Shown here piece after piece: positions 46,218 to 57,772 of a stretch of DNA of 64,000 bases. The position numbers were made by a program, and so were the translations under genes. The DNA lies in assembly GCF_000801105.2 (NCBI RefSeq), contig NC_079512.1, positions 25,995,848 through 26,059,847 on the forward strand, given 5' to 3'. The notes below the pieces were generated by a model. It was not told the origin of the DNA and searched no databases. It saw only the letters and a program-made list of their open reading frames with translations. This DNA comes from Raphanus sativus (taxonomy: Eukaryota > Streptophyta > Magnoliopsida > Brassicales > Brassicaceae). The first letter of the stretch is position 1; the number at the start of each line of letters is the position of its first letter.

Positions 46218-46452
46218 CTCCATTTGTTCATATTAAGTATCATTTTAGATTTATATTTATAGATTAAAAATTATTTAGTTTGGTATATTTTTTATATACA
46301 AATATTATTGCCATACATACATCTACTTATATTTCAACTAATAAAATACACTGTAAAATAAAGTTAATAAATTCCCCATAAAAATAATAAAACGATATTT
46401 ATTTAGAACCGAAATTTTTTTTACGATGATATTTAATATGAAATGGAGAGAA
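46218..46452. mobile_element. Stowaway-like MITE 1
   Basis: The left end CTCCATTTGTTCATATTAAG and right end ATTTAATATGAAATGGAG are inverted copies with few changes, next to TA at 46216-46217 and 46453-46454. Confidence 0.55.
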
Positions 46453-46527
46453 TATATTTTAAACAGTTTGTGTATCCTTTGATGTCCAAATTGCATATTA
46501 GTTAATGTTACTGTTGTTTATATGTTA

Positions 46528-46743
46528 CTTCCTCCGTTTTATATTAAGTATCGTTGTAGATAAAAAAAATTATTGCAAAATAAATATCAATTTAGCATTT
46601 TAATACATAATTTATTAGTTTTATTTTTCTGTTGGTTAAAATATGAATATGTATATGAATAACAATATTTTTAGATAAAAATATTAAATGATTTTTTATT
46701 ATGCATACACAAATCTAAAACAACATTTAAAATGAAGCGGATG
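46528..46743. mobile_element. Stowaway-like MITE 2
   Basis: The left end CTTCCTCCGTTTTATATTAA and right end TTTAAAATGAAGCGGATG are imperfect inverted repeats. TA flanks both ends (46526-46527 and 46744-46745), the target of Tc1/mariner elements. It is related to the neighbouring copy at 46218-46452. Confidence 0.6.
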
Positions 46744-46745
46744 TA

Positions 46746-47925
46746 ATCGTAGTCTAATGGTTGAATCGTCTTTAATCCTTAAGAGTCACCTGGCGTGGAA
46801 TTAATATAAACCGTTTGTTAAATCATGTAACCTTTTTTTAAATGACTGAAATAATTATTTAAATAATGCTAAATTTTATGAGTACTATTTTTAATTTAAT
46901 AAGATAATAAATAGAAATCATCACTAAATGATATAAGGAAAATTGGAGTACATAAACATAACAACCAAAGAAATCAGGTTTATGACCATTACAATTTATT
47001 GGTTATGATATTATATGTATTTCTGTATTAATTGCTTTTCTACCCTTCACACCACGCACACCATCATTTCTTCTTCTCTTTTATGTTTATGGTTTTATTT
47101 ATTCCTTCTCTGATCATTTCAATTTCTTTCTCTTCAATCATCTCTGCTTTTAACATCACCACAATCACCATTGACAATTATTTCATTTTTCTATACAATC
47201 GGATCTTCCACCATTTTTATGGATTATATGATTCTTCACCACCACCATGGTTACTCATGTTTTCTCTTCCACCAGTGTCGATATTCGTGATCTCTTTATT
47301 TTTTTTCCACCGTGCCTTTTGAATTAGTAGTTGTAGTGGACATATAAGTGTATCTAAACAACCCAATATGTCTGTGTGTTATCTCAAATCGAAACCCCTG
47401 TATATTTTTCAAATCTGATTAAAAAGGGCAAAACGACGATACAAGTACTTTCTGAAAAAGTTAGTAAAAGTTCAATCTCATATACTATATGAGAGCAATA
47501 AATAGTATAGTCACACGAGTATTGATGATGTCTCTTGTAGCGCATAAGGCCAGAATATAATTATTATATTTTGGACGTTCAAATTGCCATAATATTCTAA
47601 ATGAAATATAGTATAACTAACATATTGCCATATTATTTTAAATGAAATATATCATCCGTTGTATATTCCATACTATTTTAAATTACAGTATAGTATGATA
47701 CATTTCTTTTTATCTTCTTTTGCAATTTGTATCTCCTTCTCTACTTTCTGATTCTTCTTACTCACTATTTAATCAGTTACACTGTTTTGTCCTTCAACAT
47801 CGTCGCCACTCATCATCTCTCTCTATATAAGGAAATATTAGAAAATTTCATATATACAAAATTTGTGGATGTGTCAAGTATTGCATACCATAATATGTAT
47901 ATCATAGTCACGTAATGAATAAAAG
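46746..47925. other. Intergenic, no gene seen
   Basis: AT-rich. Reading frames at 47032-47322 and 47727-47915 are hydrophobic low-complexity translations of T-rich DNA and are not called. A short direct duplication with TAAATGAAATATA is near 47599 and 47639. Confidence 0.4.
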
Positions 47926-47929
47926 TTTG

Positions 47930-48420
47930 GGTTTAGAGTTTAGGATTATGGTTTGGGTTTAAGGTATATGGTATATGGTTTAAGTTTTGAGTTTGGATTT
48001 AGGATATATGGTTTGGGTTTAGAGTTTAGAGTTTGGGTTTGGGTTTAGGGTTTAGAGTTTTGGTTTAGGTTTGGGTTTAAGGTTTAGAGTTTGGGTTTGG
48101 GTTTGGGTTTAGAGTTTAGGGTTTAGAGTTCGAATTTGGGTTTGGGTTTAGAGTTTGGGTTTGGGTTTGGGTTTAGAGTTTGAGTTTGGATTTAGAGTTT
48201 GGGTTTGAGTTTAGGGTTTAGGGTTTGGGTTTAGGGTTTAGAGTTTTGGTTTGGGTTTGGGTTTAGGGTTTAGAGTTTGGGTTTAGAATTTAGGGTTTAG
48301 AGTTTGGGTTTGGGTTTGGGTTTAGAGTTTGGGTTTGGGTTTGGGTTTAGAGTTTAGGGTTTAGAGTTTGAGTTTAGAGTTTGGGTTTGAATTTAGGATT
48401 TAGAGTTTAGGGTTTATAAT
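47930..48420. repeat. Degenerate telomere-like (TTTAGGG) array
   Basis: About 490 bp of TTTGGGTTTAGGGTTTAGAG-type words, all on one strand. True TTTAGGG units are mixed with TTTGGG and TTTAGAG variants. It is an internal, decayed array, not a telomere. No flanking TIR or TSD was found, unlike the two elements at 3.1 and 42.8 kb. 48421-48925 has no gene. Confidence 0.75.
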
Positions 48421-48925
48421 TTGTGTAATTGTCATAAATTTAACTTTTATAATATAGTATTACTTACTAATACATTTCACAACATTTATATAAAAGTGAG
48501 AGACTATTCTATGTATTTGTATAGTACAACGCAATTTATCATATAGATATCACATTTCATCTGCTTCCACACGCGCACGCGCTTAAAGGGTGATTTTCGT
48601 CAATTTTGGATGAAACCTATCACTTCAATGGGTTCATACTGTAGTATGGCTATATTCTTTATTTTATTGATTTTTATGAATATCCCATAAATTCTCCCAT
48701 GATATAAAACATTATATACATACAAAAAATCATTATTCGGTCCAATGAAGTACATATATTTATTTATTTGCAAATTTTATCTTACACCAACCAACATAAA
48801 ACAAACATAAAACAAGATAATAAATAATCAAAACAAAGACAAAAAGCTCCTTATCTGAGTGATCTCTCCTGTCTCTGGAGAAAATCTACAAGTCAACTTA
48901 TGGACCACATCACTGTCTCCTTATT

Positions 48926-50395
48926 TTAGAAACTTTTTCTGTTCTTAAGCCAATTTGAGAACTCTTCAAGAGTGTTCATGTCTGATCTATAATGCTTCTG
49001 TGTGAATTCAAGAAACATAGACCATGTAAAATCAGGATACTCTCTTTCACCAGACATCATTCTCACTAGTTCTTCTGGTGGCTTCACTATTTTGTCTCCT
49101 TTCGGACATAAGAAGAATGCAAATGTCTTCCTATCCCTCTCGCTGTTCACCACTGCCCGATGTAAACAACTCTTGTATACTCCATTAGTTAGAGCCTAAT
49201 TATGACAAACACAAAAATGTTAAAAGTTTCTTGTCATTTAATATACTAATACATGCATTGACCATTATAATAATTACAAGTACCATGAAAGTGTCGCCTA
49301 TGTTGACCACAACTGATTGAGGGTTAGGAGGAATGGATTGCCATTTGTTGTCCACGAAAACTTCAAGACCATCGACTTGGTCTTGATGAAGTATGGTTAG
49401 AGATGTTGGGTCGCAGTGAGGTCCTGTTCCTAATGCAAGCTCCGGTTGCTTGCACTGCGGGTAGTAATTCAACCTTAATATCGACTCGCTGTCTTCGAAA
49501 AAGTCTCTAAAATGTCTCCTCTCGATCCCAAGACTCATTCCAAGAAGCTCCATGATCTTTAGCGAGAGAACGTTCATGGCCTCAGCATATTCTTGATAAA
49601 CATGTCTGCATGGATAAAACAAATCAATTATGGCGGTAACTATAGTTAGAACCGGTTCTGGACATGGTGAGGTGAAACATTATTTTTGGGTTTTCAAAAA
49701 TTAAATAGTTAATACACAATAGACCTGACTGAACCTCTAAATTATTAAAAACTCTACTGAAGTATTCTTGGCCCCAAAGTTTTTAATAATGATGTGTCTT
49801 TTTGGAATTCGAAAGAAAGTTTCAAAAATATTTGCTAATTTAGTTACCCGAAATCTTCATATCCATCGCCCATTTTTTCACAAACAAAGTCTTTGATGTT
49901 TTGGGAATGGCACTTCTCCTCGGGAGAGAACTTAAACGACAGCGTTTCCTTCCACGGGAGCTTAGAGGAGTACCTCCCAACGAAGCTACTAGCGTAGCCA
50001 GAGCTCTCGCCCCACGTCCTCTTAGCCTTCTGTTTCTCACTAGCGGGAGCCTTAAAGAAAGAGTCCATGAACAGATGGGCACGAGACAAGAGCGTCTCAT
50101 CGACTCCATGGTTAGTGACTAGGAAGAAGCCATGTTTCTTTGAAGCCTCAGAGACGAGTCTAGTAGCCTCCGAGACTAAGAGCGGATCACCGGAGAGGAA
50201 ACCGGCGAAGTCTATGAGAGGGACTTGGAGAGGTTGAACATCCGAGGAAGGTTTCTCGTGGTCTGGCCATACGAACTGTTGAGGTATGTGGTTTGACTGC
50301 TGGTTCAGGAGATTTGCATCGAAGATTGAAGGATCCTCTTTGGTTTTGTTTTCATTGAATCTTTGAGGCAGAGTTGTGATGCATTCCATTACCAT
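48926..50395 (-). CDS. GA20ox3: Gibberellin 20-oxidase 3
   Basis: Three exons (49848-50395, 49284-49605, 48926-49195; introns of 242 and 88 bp) encode 379 aa, against 380 in Arabidopsis GA20ox3 (At5g07200). The enzyme is a cytosolic Fe(II)/2-oxoglutarate dioxygenase that removes carbon 20 from GA12 and GA53 to give GA9 and GA20. Seen are the DIOX_N domain (HGFFLVTNHGVDETLL), the GA20ox substrate motif LPWKETLSF, the NYYPQCKQPELALGTGPHCDP core with metal ligands His246 and Asp248, His302 in CLHRAVVN, and the FAFFLCP strand. The closing block (QKHYRSDMNTL..WLKNR) is typical. The start MVMECITT aligns with MATECIAT of Arabidopsis. The copy is intact. GA20ox genes are usually repressed by active gibberellin. 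Confidence 0.96.
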
Positions 50396-50520
50396 TTATG
50401 TATAGATGTAATAATAGTGGAAACGGAAATGAAAGAACCTTTACAGGTTCTTTAGATATATAAAATAATAAACGTGGAGAGACTTATGTATTTAGTGGTA
50501 AGTGGAGAAGAAAAGATTGA

Positions 50521-50530
50521 TATATATAGG
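50521..50530 (-). promoter_or_regulatory. Putative TATA box of GA20ox3
   Basis: CCTATATATA on the minus strand, about 125 bases before the ATG. Inferred from position and sequence. Confidence 0.4.
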
Positions 50531-50789
50531 TGTGAAAGGGAAACTCAAGCGTGGGGAATAGTGACGTCAGTGTTTGTTAGTGTGTTTATTTAAAATTCTT
50601 TATTTGTGGATCAGTCAAAATCTTGGTTTTGTTTAATCTTTTTAAAAGGGGTTTTGAGGTTGGTTACTTGAAATCAAAATGGCATCATAAACATTTTGTA
50701 AGACACAGTACCAGAGTTGAGCTGGATTAAAAGTTAAATTTTAATGTATGTCACAGTAAAAAAATATGTGGTAAATTTCTATCTGATCA

Positions 50790-51837
50790 GGAAAGACTCA
50801 AAATGGACGACTAAATAAAAGATCATGGGTATTGAGGAAACTTTTGAAATATCGAGAGATTACCAAAAGTTTGCATCGAGTTAAGGTAAAGAATAATTTG
50901 ACAAATTCTTTTTGGTTTGATTCTTGGTCGCCAATGAAAAAAATGTGGGATATTTATGAAGATTAAGGTTTCATAGACATGGGTATTTGCAGCTCATGCT
51001 ACGGTAGATGAAGTAGTTCAAGGGCATAAAAGAAGGAAACATAGAATAACACTGTTGAACAAAATGGAAGAGGTAATCATCATCCATAAATCTATGATAA
51101 CGCAGGACGAGGACATTGCCTTTGAAAACATCAGAAGGATAAAATACAAACCAAAATTATCAACAAAAGAACATGGTTGGTAATAGCAGAGGTGCATACA
51201 AAATGTGGCTTAGATAAGGCAGTCTGGTTCCACCAAGCAACCGCTGAAATATGCCTTCATGCATTGGATCTCGTTGCATGACAAGTTGTCTATAGGGAGC
51301 CGAATGTTCAATTGGAATATGAATATAAACTTAGAATGTGTATAATATCGGGATCCGCTTGAAACGTAAGAACACTTCTTCTTCGAATGTTTGTACTGAG
51401 CACAAATATAGGAAACACTTGCAAAGGAATTTCTAAAAGACCAAATATACATCAAAATGGTATGAGCTCCTGCAACTCATATCGGCAAACTCACAGCAAA
51501 AGGTACCATAGTTCATTTTCCAAAATGTGTTTCAAGCAATTCTCTACATCATCTGGCGCGAAAGAAACGCAAAACATCATGGGAACAAGTCCCTTTAGAA
51601 TTATTCACTTGTTGGATAAAAATGTCCGAGCTGATAGGCTCACCACAATTCAGAAAATAGAAGATACGTACAACTTTTGATGAAAGCTTGGGTTTTTAGT
51701 TCGTTATAAGGAACACCAATAAAATTTAAAACATAGGTTTTATAGGATGATGATTTTATACGCTTTCAAAATAAGTTGCACCTAATGTAAACCAAATGCT
51801 TTTGTTTTGAATAAATTTAATATTCAATTAGAAAAAA
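50790..51837 (+). mobile_element. Decayed LINE 3' part
   Basis: Across shifting frames the translation shows parts of the plant LINE zinc-binding domain: FWFDSWSP near 50933, then VWF(H)QAT, MHWISLHDKLS and SRMFNWN near 51220-51330, EHFFFECLY near 51370, and a WRERN-type piece near 51560. Its 3' end (TTGAATAAATTTAATATTCA near 51807) ends in a short A-run, as LINE tails do. Many stops and frameshifts show it is much older than the LINE at 40.1 kb. No TSD was found. Confidence 0.6.
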
Positions 51838-52181
51838 GTTTGATAAAAAATATGATTTATTATTTTGAATCAAGAGAGTTAAAACTACTTGCTTTTTTTT
51901 GTCACGATTTTAAAATTACCTGCTCTACAATACAAGAACCGTGCGTTACGAAGTTCATCAAAGAACCGACCGTTTCATCATCCGTCTTTTTTTACATCCC
52001 GGCCGTTTCATCGTTTTAATGAAACGATCATTGTTTATCGGGGAAAGTTGTTGGGCTTTGTGAGCCCAATACAACTTTAATAACAATGCCAAATGCTACT
52101 AGCTGATTGGTGATAGACAAGTAAGTTTAAAGATAATTTGGCCTTTTCTTTAGTTATCAAAGATGTTTTTTTCAAACATTT

Positions 52182-52228
52182 AAAACTACAGATTCTTTTT
52201 CTTTTGAGCTAAAAAACTTCAGATTCTT
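52182..52228. repeat. 15-bp insertion between 16-bp duplications
   Basis: AAAACTACAGATTCTT (52182-52197) and AAAACTTCAGATTCTT (52213-52228) agree at 15 of 16. The bases between read TTAGCTCAAAAGAAA on the minus strand. Confidence 0.5.
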
Positions 52229-52347
52229 GTTGTTAAAGAAACGGAACGTTTCATCGTCATAAAGCAGCAATATAAAGAAATTGCTTATTGGCTTTATGCA
52301 TAAAGAGAAAATGAAGAAAAAACGTTAACAAACAAAATAAAAGAAAG

Positions 52348-52389
52348 AAACAAATACGTTATTTTATTAAAAAGAAAACAAATACGTTA
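52348..52389. repeat. 14-bp insertion between 14-bp duplications
   Basis: AAACAAATACGTTA occurs at 52348-52361 and 52376-52389, with TTTTATTAAAAAGA between. It may equally be a local repair duplication. Confidence 0.5.
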
Positions 52390-53455
52390 CGTAACACTTT
52401 AGGTCGAAAACACTATAAAATGGAAAAAAGAAATATAATTTAGCTTTATAAAAATACAAAATATGCATTTAGCTGCACAAACAGAAAAATCTTTCAATAA
52501 AATAAATTCTGGCAAACCCACACGAAATTAATTTGACACAGTAAATGATTGTTTATTAATAGATGTATAACTTTTCATAAAAACTGAAGTAAATTATTTA
52601 AACTATTCAAATGAAAAATATTTTGTGGTGTAGACAGTGGAGCTGTTTGACACAAGTCACACAACACACAAATTTGAAGCGGTGAAGATTGTCTTATTAT
52701 GAAGAGAGTGGCAGTACAACCTTTCCAATGATGTCTATGAGTGACACACAGCTTCAAGGTGCATGGAGACGCATATGCATTCTCTCGTGTTATTTATTTT
52801 GTTACTTTCTGGAGAAGTAAAATATGTATTCATCTAAATTGTCTTCTACATATAATATTAATTTTGGATCTATAGAGGACATTACCATCTTAACGACTTA
52901 ACGTAACCGTTTTCTTTAGTCTACACGCTTTCATCCTCGAGCATATCGATTTGGTCTTTTGCTAGGTCGTGTTCTCTGTGTGCCAAACTGCCAATTGCCA
53001 AAGAGGCAAAGACCTAAAACATGCAATTTCAGTTTTTAACTGCAAAAGGGAAAGAAAAAAACCCTTCTGTAACTGAAATAGAACTTGACTTTTTAAAACG
53101 AATTGTTATTGTTTTAATTTTAAATTTTAATACATGTTTTTAGTTTTATCATTCACATAATTTGTTGATTATGCTTTTAAACATAGAAGATTCCAGCATT
53201 TCATTTTGAAAGGACATGCAAGCCAATTTGAATATATATATTTTCCTAACAAAATGAATAATAAAATATTTTTATTTATAACTTCTGGAGGAAATATAAT
53301 TGGATAATGTGTGTGTAAAGTCACTTTGGGTATTTAAATATGATGGAAAGTCTTGGCTTTTTCCTTCAGTCAGCACTACAGCTACAGTAAGTCATGTACA
53401 CTTACCTTTTTGATCCACTTTGTCACTTTACTACAATAGCATGTTCTTTGTTTTG
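52390..53455. other. Intergenic, no gene seen
   Basis: AT-rich DNA without a supportable gene; reading frames are short and compositionally biased. Confidence 0.4.
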
Positions 53456-53459
53456 TCGA

Positions 53460-53842
53460 TGCTATTAGTGACAAATGTCTATCAGATATTGGAGTAATAT
53501 ATAAGATAAATATAAGAGATCTTTAATAATATATAAGATAGATGAATCATTTTATTTATCACCAATTGATTTTATGTTGGAAACCCATCTAATTTAACAT
53601 GGTATTAGAGCTCAATCCAAACAATTCAACCTGATCCATCATCGATTCACTCCAAAATTGATCCATCAATCCTTGTCCAAATATTTCAAGATTGATGGTT
53701 AAAAAGCCATCATCTAAAATGGTGTATTAGAGACAAATGTTTCATATTAGGTATTGAAAAAGATTTTTAATAATATATAAGATAAATAGATTATTTCACT
53801 TATATCAATTGATTTTAGGTCGAAAAACCATTTAATTTAACA
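53460..53842 (+). mobile_element. TRIM (miniature LTR retrotransposon)
   Basis: Two direct terminal repeats, 53460-53599 (140 bp) and 53723-53842 (120 bp), both start TG and end TTTAACA. They share ACAAATGT, TTTAATAATATATAAGATA and CAATTGATTTTA. Right after the first is TGGTATTAGAGC (53600-53611), one base off the primer-binding site TGGTATCAGAGC complementary to initiator Met-tRNA. Only about 123 bp lie between the repeats, so nothing is encoded. No convincing 5-bp duplication remains. Confidence 0.7.
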
Positions 53843-53931
53843 GTTACCGATGAACTATACAAGACAGCGTGTAATGTCGGATTTGCGATATGGATACCGC
53901 TACTTTTAGAGATTTTATGACCCTATACATA

Positions 53932-54061
53932 GAAGCCCGTCTTTCCTATTGACGAGTCTAATCAATCAGTGGCTTTTGGTTATTACTTATTAGTGAACTT
54001 CATATAGCGTTTTCTTAACACCAGGAAATCAACCCAAAAATCAATAGGAATGACGGGCTTC
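53932..54061. repeat. Foldback with 21-bp arms
   Basis: Arms 53932-53952 (GAAGCCCGTC...) and 54041-54061 are inverted copies with one mismatch. TAGCGTTTTCTTAA also recurs inside and just outside (54005 and 54065). It is probably a MITE remnant. Confidence 0.6.
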
Positions 54062-54164
54062 GTTTAGCGTTTTCTTAATAGCAGTTGATTGATTTAGGAC
54101 TTCGTTTATTTATCTATGGGTATATGATAATGTTTAGACCCAAACTCTACGGGCCCATAAATAG

Positions 54165-54222
54165 AGGATGATTGATCTGTATTTTTTTCTTTTTTTTGAA
54201 ACACAGGATGATTGATCTGTAT
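54165..54222 (-). repeat. 22-bp T-rich insertion between 18-bp duplications
   Basis: AGGATGATTGATCTGTAT occurs at 54165-54182 and 54205-54222. The 22 bases between read, on the minus strand, GTGTTTC then A8, G and A6: a retroposon-like tail. Confidence 0.65.
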
Positions 54223-56241
54223 ATCAAAACGAAAAGCTATGCTACAGCCAAAATGTTGAAGTTATATAATAGTGAAGAAATTAATTGTAAGAAAATTTAG
54301 ATGTAATCGTATAATTTGAATTCGTAACTATACATTATGATCTATGTATTAGATCCTAATAATGTTGATACCTGAATCTCATTTGCAATTGCACATAGGA
54401 GAATTCAAACATATGCGAATATTAGTATTTTTTTCCATTTAAAGTATCTATTTGTTTATGTATGTTTCCATCTCAACAGATTTTTTTACCTATACATTTT
54501 ATGATTCAATTTTTGGAAAGCACTAAAACAATAAATCGATGCCATTCAATATATGTATATACTATGTGACTTTCATGTGTTTATACATGGATACCAATAT
54601 TTACAAAATACATAAATTAGCATATTGATTAATTTTTGTTTTAAATTCTAAAATTTTTATATAGTTTTTTTTATCGGGACTCGTCTTTATCACATTTCCT
54701 TTGTTTTACAAAAAGATCAATGTAATTTATATGTATAGAAAAGAAATAGGATATTATTTTAGATATGTATGTAACTTTTCTCTTACAAAATCTTACTGAT
54801 TCATTTTTCCAATATTGGATTACATATATTTCTCTAACTATATATTTCGTTTAGTGTGTTGGATTTATAATATATTTTTGTCAAAATAAAGTATAATTTG
54901 ATACTTCATCCGCTTCAAATTATATGATGTTTTAAAAAGTTTAAATTGTTTCAAAATATAAAATGTTCTGAAGTTTTTATGTTAATTTTAAGTTTATTGG
55001 AAACTGTTTAACCAATAAGATTTTACGATTTTTTATAATTGGTTAAATGATCTTAAAGTTATATTTTTACAGATGCTGTTTAGAAGAATGTAAATTTATT
55101 AATTTTTGTATGATAAACCAAACATCATATTGTATAAGTTAATTTGAAAAAAAAAGGATATTGTCTGTTCGAAGTTGCAGACATGAAAAAGTTAAAAAGA
55201 AAATTATTCTAAGTAATAATATATCACTGACTTAATTATGCATCTTATTTTGAATATAAGAATTATGATCGATCACTTACTCATTATTTAGGTATATGAG
55301 TTGTATGCTTTCGTTTAAAATAAATCACAATTATTATTTTTGTTCTCATCAGACCGGTTTTTTTAATTGCATAAAATTTTATTTTAAATTTTAGATTTGA
55401 AAATATATTATTTTATTTTCAAATAAATTACTTGTATTTTTTGTGAAACTATGTTTTATGTATAAAAATCTATATAATTTGAAAATTTATAGATATTTCC
55501 TCTTTCATTTATGTTTTTAATGAAAATATGATAAACTTAAAAAAAATTATGAATATATATATATATATATAATTAATAAATATAAATCACCTAGATCATT
55601 CATATATCTAAATATTATAAATAAATATAAAATTTATTCATATTTCGTGGGAGATTCACCTAAGTAAAAGCATGTTGTAAATATATATTCTTTTATGTTT
55701 TTTTTTTAGCTTAAACAACTTTTTTAAAATGATCAAAAATTTATTTGACTATGAAATTTATTTTATATTTCTATTTAAATCTCACATTTTTAATATATAT
55801 ATATATTAAAAATATGATGTCATATAATCTATTTATGTGTATAAAATACTTTTTCGTCAAATTTATGTTTATAGTAATAATATTATTTTATCTTTTAAAT
55901 AAGCGTCTAAACTCTTTTGTGAGATTATATGTATATATCTCTGTATTTTTAAACTCATAGATATTTCCTTTTCTATGTATGTTGTTTCATGAAAATATAA
56001 AAAAAATTAAAGATTTGTTATGTGTGTAAATCTATGTTTTCAATATATGTTTCCATTTTATTATTTATGTGATTTTTATTAAAAACTAAAGTATAAATTA
56101 TAATTAAACTAGTTAGGAAAAAATTAAATATTAATAATTTTAATAATGATAATTATTAGTTAATTAAAATAATTTGTAATAATGTAATATATATAAAGCT
56201 AATTTTGCATTATATATCGTAATGTAATAAATAGTGTTCAT
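54223..56241. other. AT-rich gene-free region
   Basis: Two kilobases with no gene. A decayed Stowaway-like unit may lie at about 54902-55135 (ATATGATGTTT near the left end and its inverse AAACATCATAT near the right). Short TA runs are near 55558 and 55795. Confidence 0.4.
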
Positions 56242-57154
56242 GTATTTAAGATTGAATTTGTCTAAACTCCAATGTCAGTTTTTCTTTTATCTTTAATTGA
56301 GAAAAAACACTTTTCTTTCATCCCTACAGGTATACAGCGGTACCATGGGTTACGGTTAATAATACCTAATTCTAAGTCTCGGCATTCGGGTTTTTTGTTC
56401 AGGTTGGAGCCGATTTTTTTTGGGTCTGGATTTTTCGGATCCTATACATTTAGGCTCAATAAGTATTTTTAAATTTTTGATCCAAGTCCGCGTCAGTTCT
56501 TTTCGAATCCGGATCAGTTCTGATCTATAACTAAAATATTTATAAAATATCCATAATTTTTTGGATCCGTATCGGATCGTGATCAGATTTAAATATTTAG
56601 GATCTAAAAAGAAAAAAACACACAAATTTCATCAAATTTAGTCAACATATATCATGTATCTAAAATTTTACAAAAAACTTAAAATAAATATTTTAAATTC
56701 AAAATTTTACATTTAAAACTTTATATTACTTGAAAATGTTACAAAAACAATAACAAAGATTGTTGACAAAAAAATATTTCAACTAAATCATAAAATAAAA
56801 TATAGAAAATAGAACACACAAAAATATAGTTTTTGAATATTTATGTTTTTAATTCGGGTATGAATCGATTTTTATCGGATCAGATCTATTCTGATCAGTT
56901 CTTTCCGGGTCTGGATCTATTCGGGTTCGTTTTTTTCGGTTCCGGTTCTTTCAGGTAAAAAAAATTAGATTCAATAGGTATTTATAAATTTTTAGATCGA
57001 TTCTGATTTGGATATTTTCTGATCGGTTCTGGTTCGAGTTTTCGGGTATTTATGATTGAATTTGTCCAAACTCCGAAGTCAGCTTTTCTTTTATCTTTAA
57101 CTGAAAAAAAGAAACACTTTTCTTTCATCCGTACAGGCATACAACAGTACCATG
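56242..57154. repeat. Direct duplication of about 110 bp around a 0.7-kb repeat
   Basis: The stretch 56242-56350 (TTGTCTAAACTCC..., TTTCTTTCATCC) recurs diverged at 57046-57154. Between them are CGGATC- and TTCGGGTT-rich words that themselves repeat (AAGTATTTTTAAATTTTTGATC near 56460 and its relative near 56979). It looks like a tandem segmental duplication or an element inserted beside its duplicated flank. Confidence 0.6.
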
Positions 57155-57209
57155 CGTTAAGTGTCTTTGCATGCAGCTTACCTTGCTCACTTTTTTCTTG
57201 CATACATGT

Positions 57210-57556
57210 TAAAACCATCTCCAATCCAATTCTATTTATATCTCTATATTTTTCTCTAAAATAAAAAAAAAATTATTATAGAGGTGGATTTACTCCAATG
57301 TATGTCTCTATAATAGAGTTCCTCTATATTTTCTCTTATAAATAGATGAACTCTAAATATTTATAAAGAAAAATATAGAGATTTATCATTTTCATTTCTA
57401 AATATAGAGACAAAAAATAAGATTCCTCTATATTTTCTTCTAAAATAAATGAACTCTATTATAGATGTGTATATTGGAGCAAATTGACCTATATTATAGA
57501 ATAATCTTTATCCTAGAGAAAAATATAAAAGTGTACTTTAGAGATGCTCTAATAGA
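57210..57556. mobile_element. MITE-like element with AGAGCATCTC-type ends
   Basis: The left border CCATCTCCAATCCAATTCTA and right border TAGAGATGCTCTAATAGAATT are imperfect inverse copies. Inside, CTCTATATTTTTCTCTA and its inverse recur. It is of the same end type as 41503-41733. Confidence 0.4.
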
Positions 57557-57772
57557 ATTAGATTCTCATCACTTGTTTCCTTAACGGACATTTTCACGTA
57601 CGTTTAAACTAGACGGACAATATTTTGACAACTAGACTGTAGAGTGTAGACGTTGAGAAAAACTGACTACATTTTGACTTTTGATTAAAGGCGAAAAGAA
57701 AAAGACATCGCTAACCAAGATTAAGAATTATTGCAAAATATAATATTATAAAAGAAAATGTTGACTTTTAAT

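Noticed and set aside
47032..47322. 96-codon hydrophobic frame as a membrane protein
   Set aside because: Translation of T-rich DNA with no start context, homology or splice support.
47930..48420. A true telomere or chromosome end
   Set aside because: Repeats are degenerate and flanked by ordinary sequence and genes on both sides.
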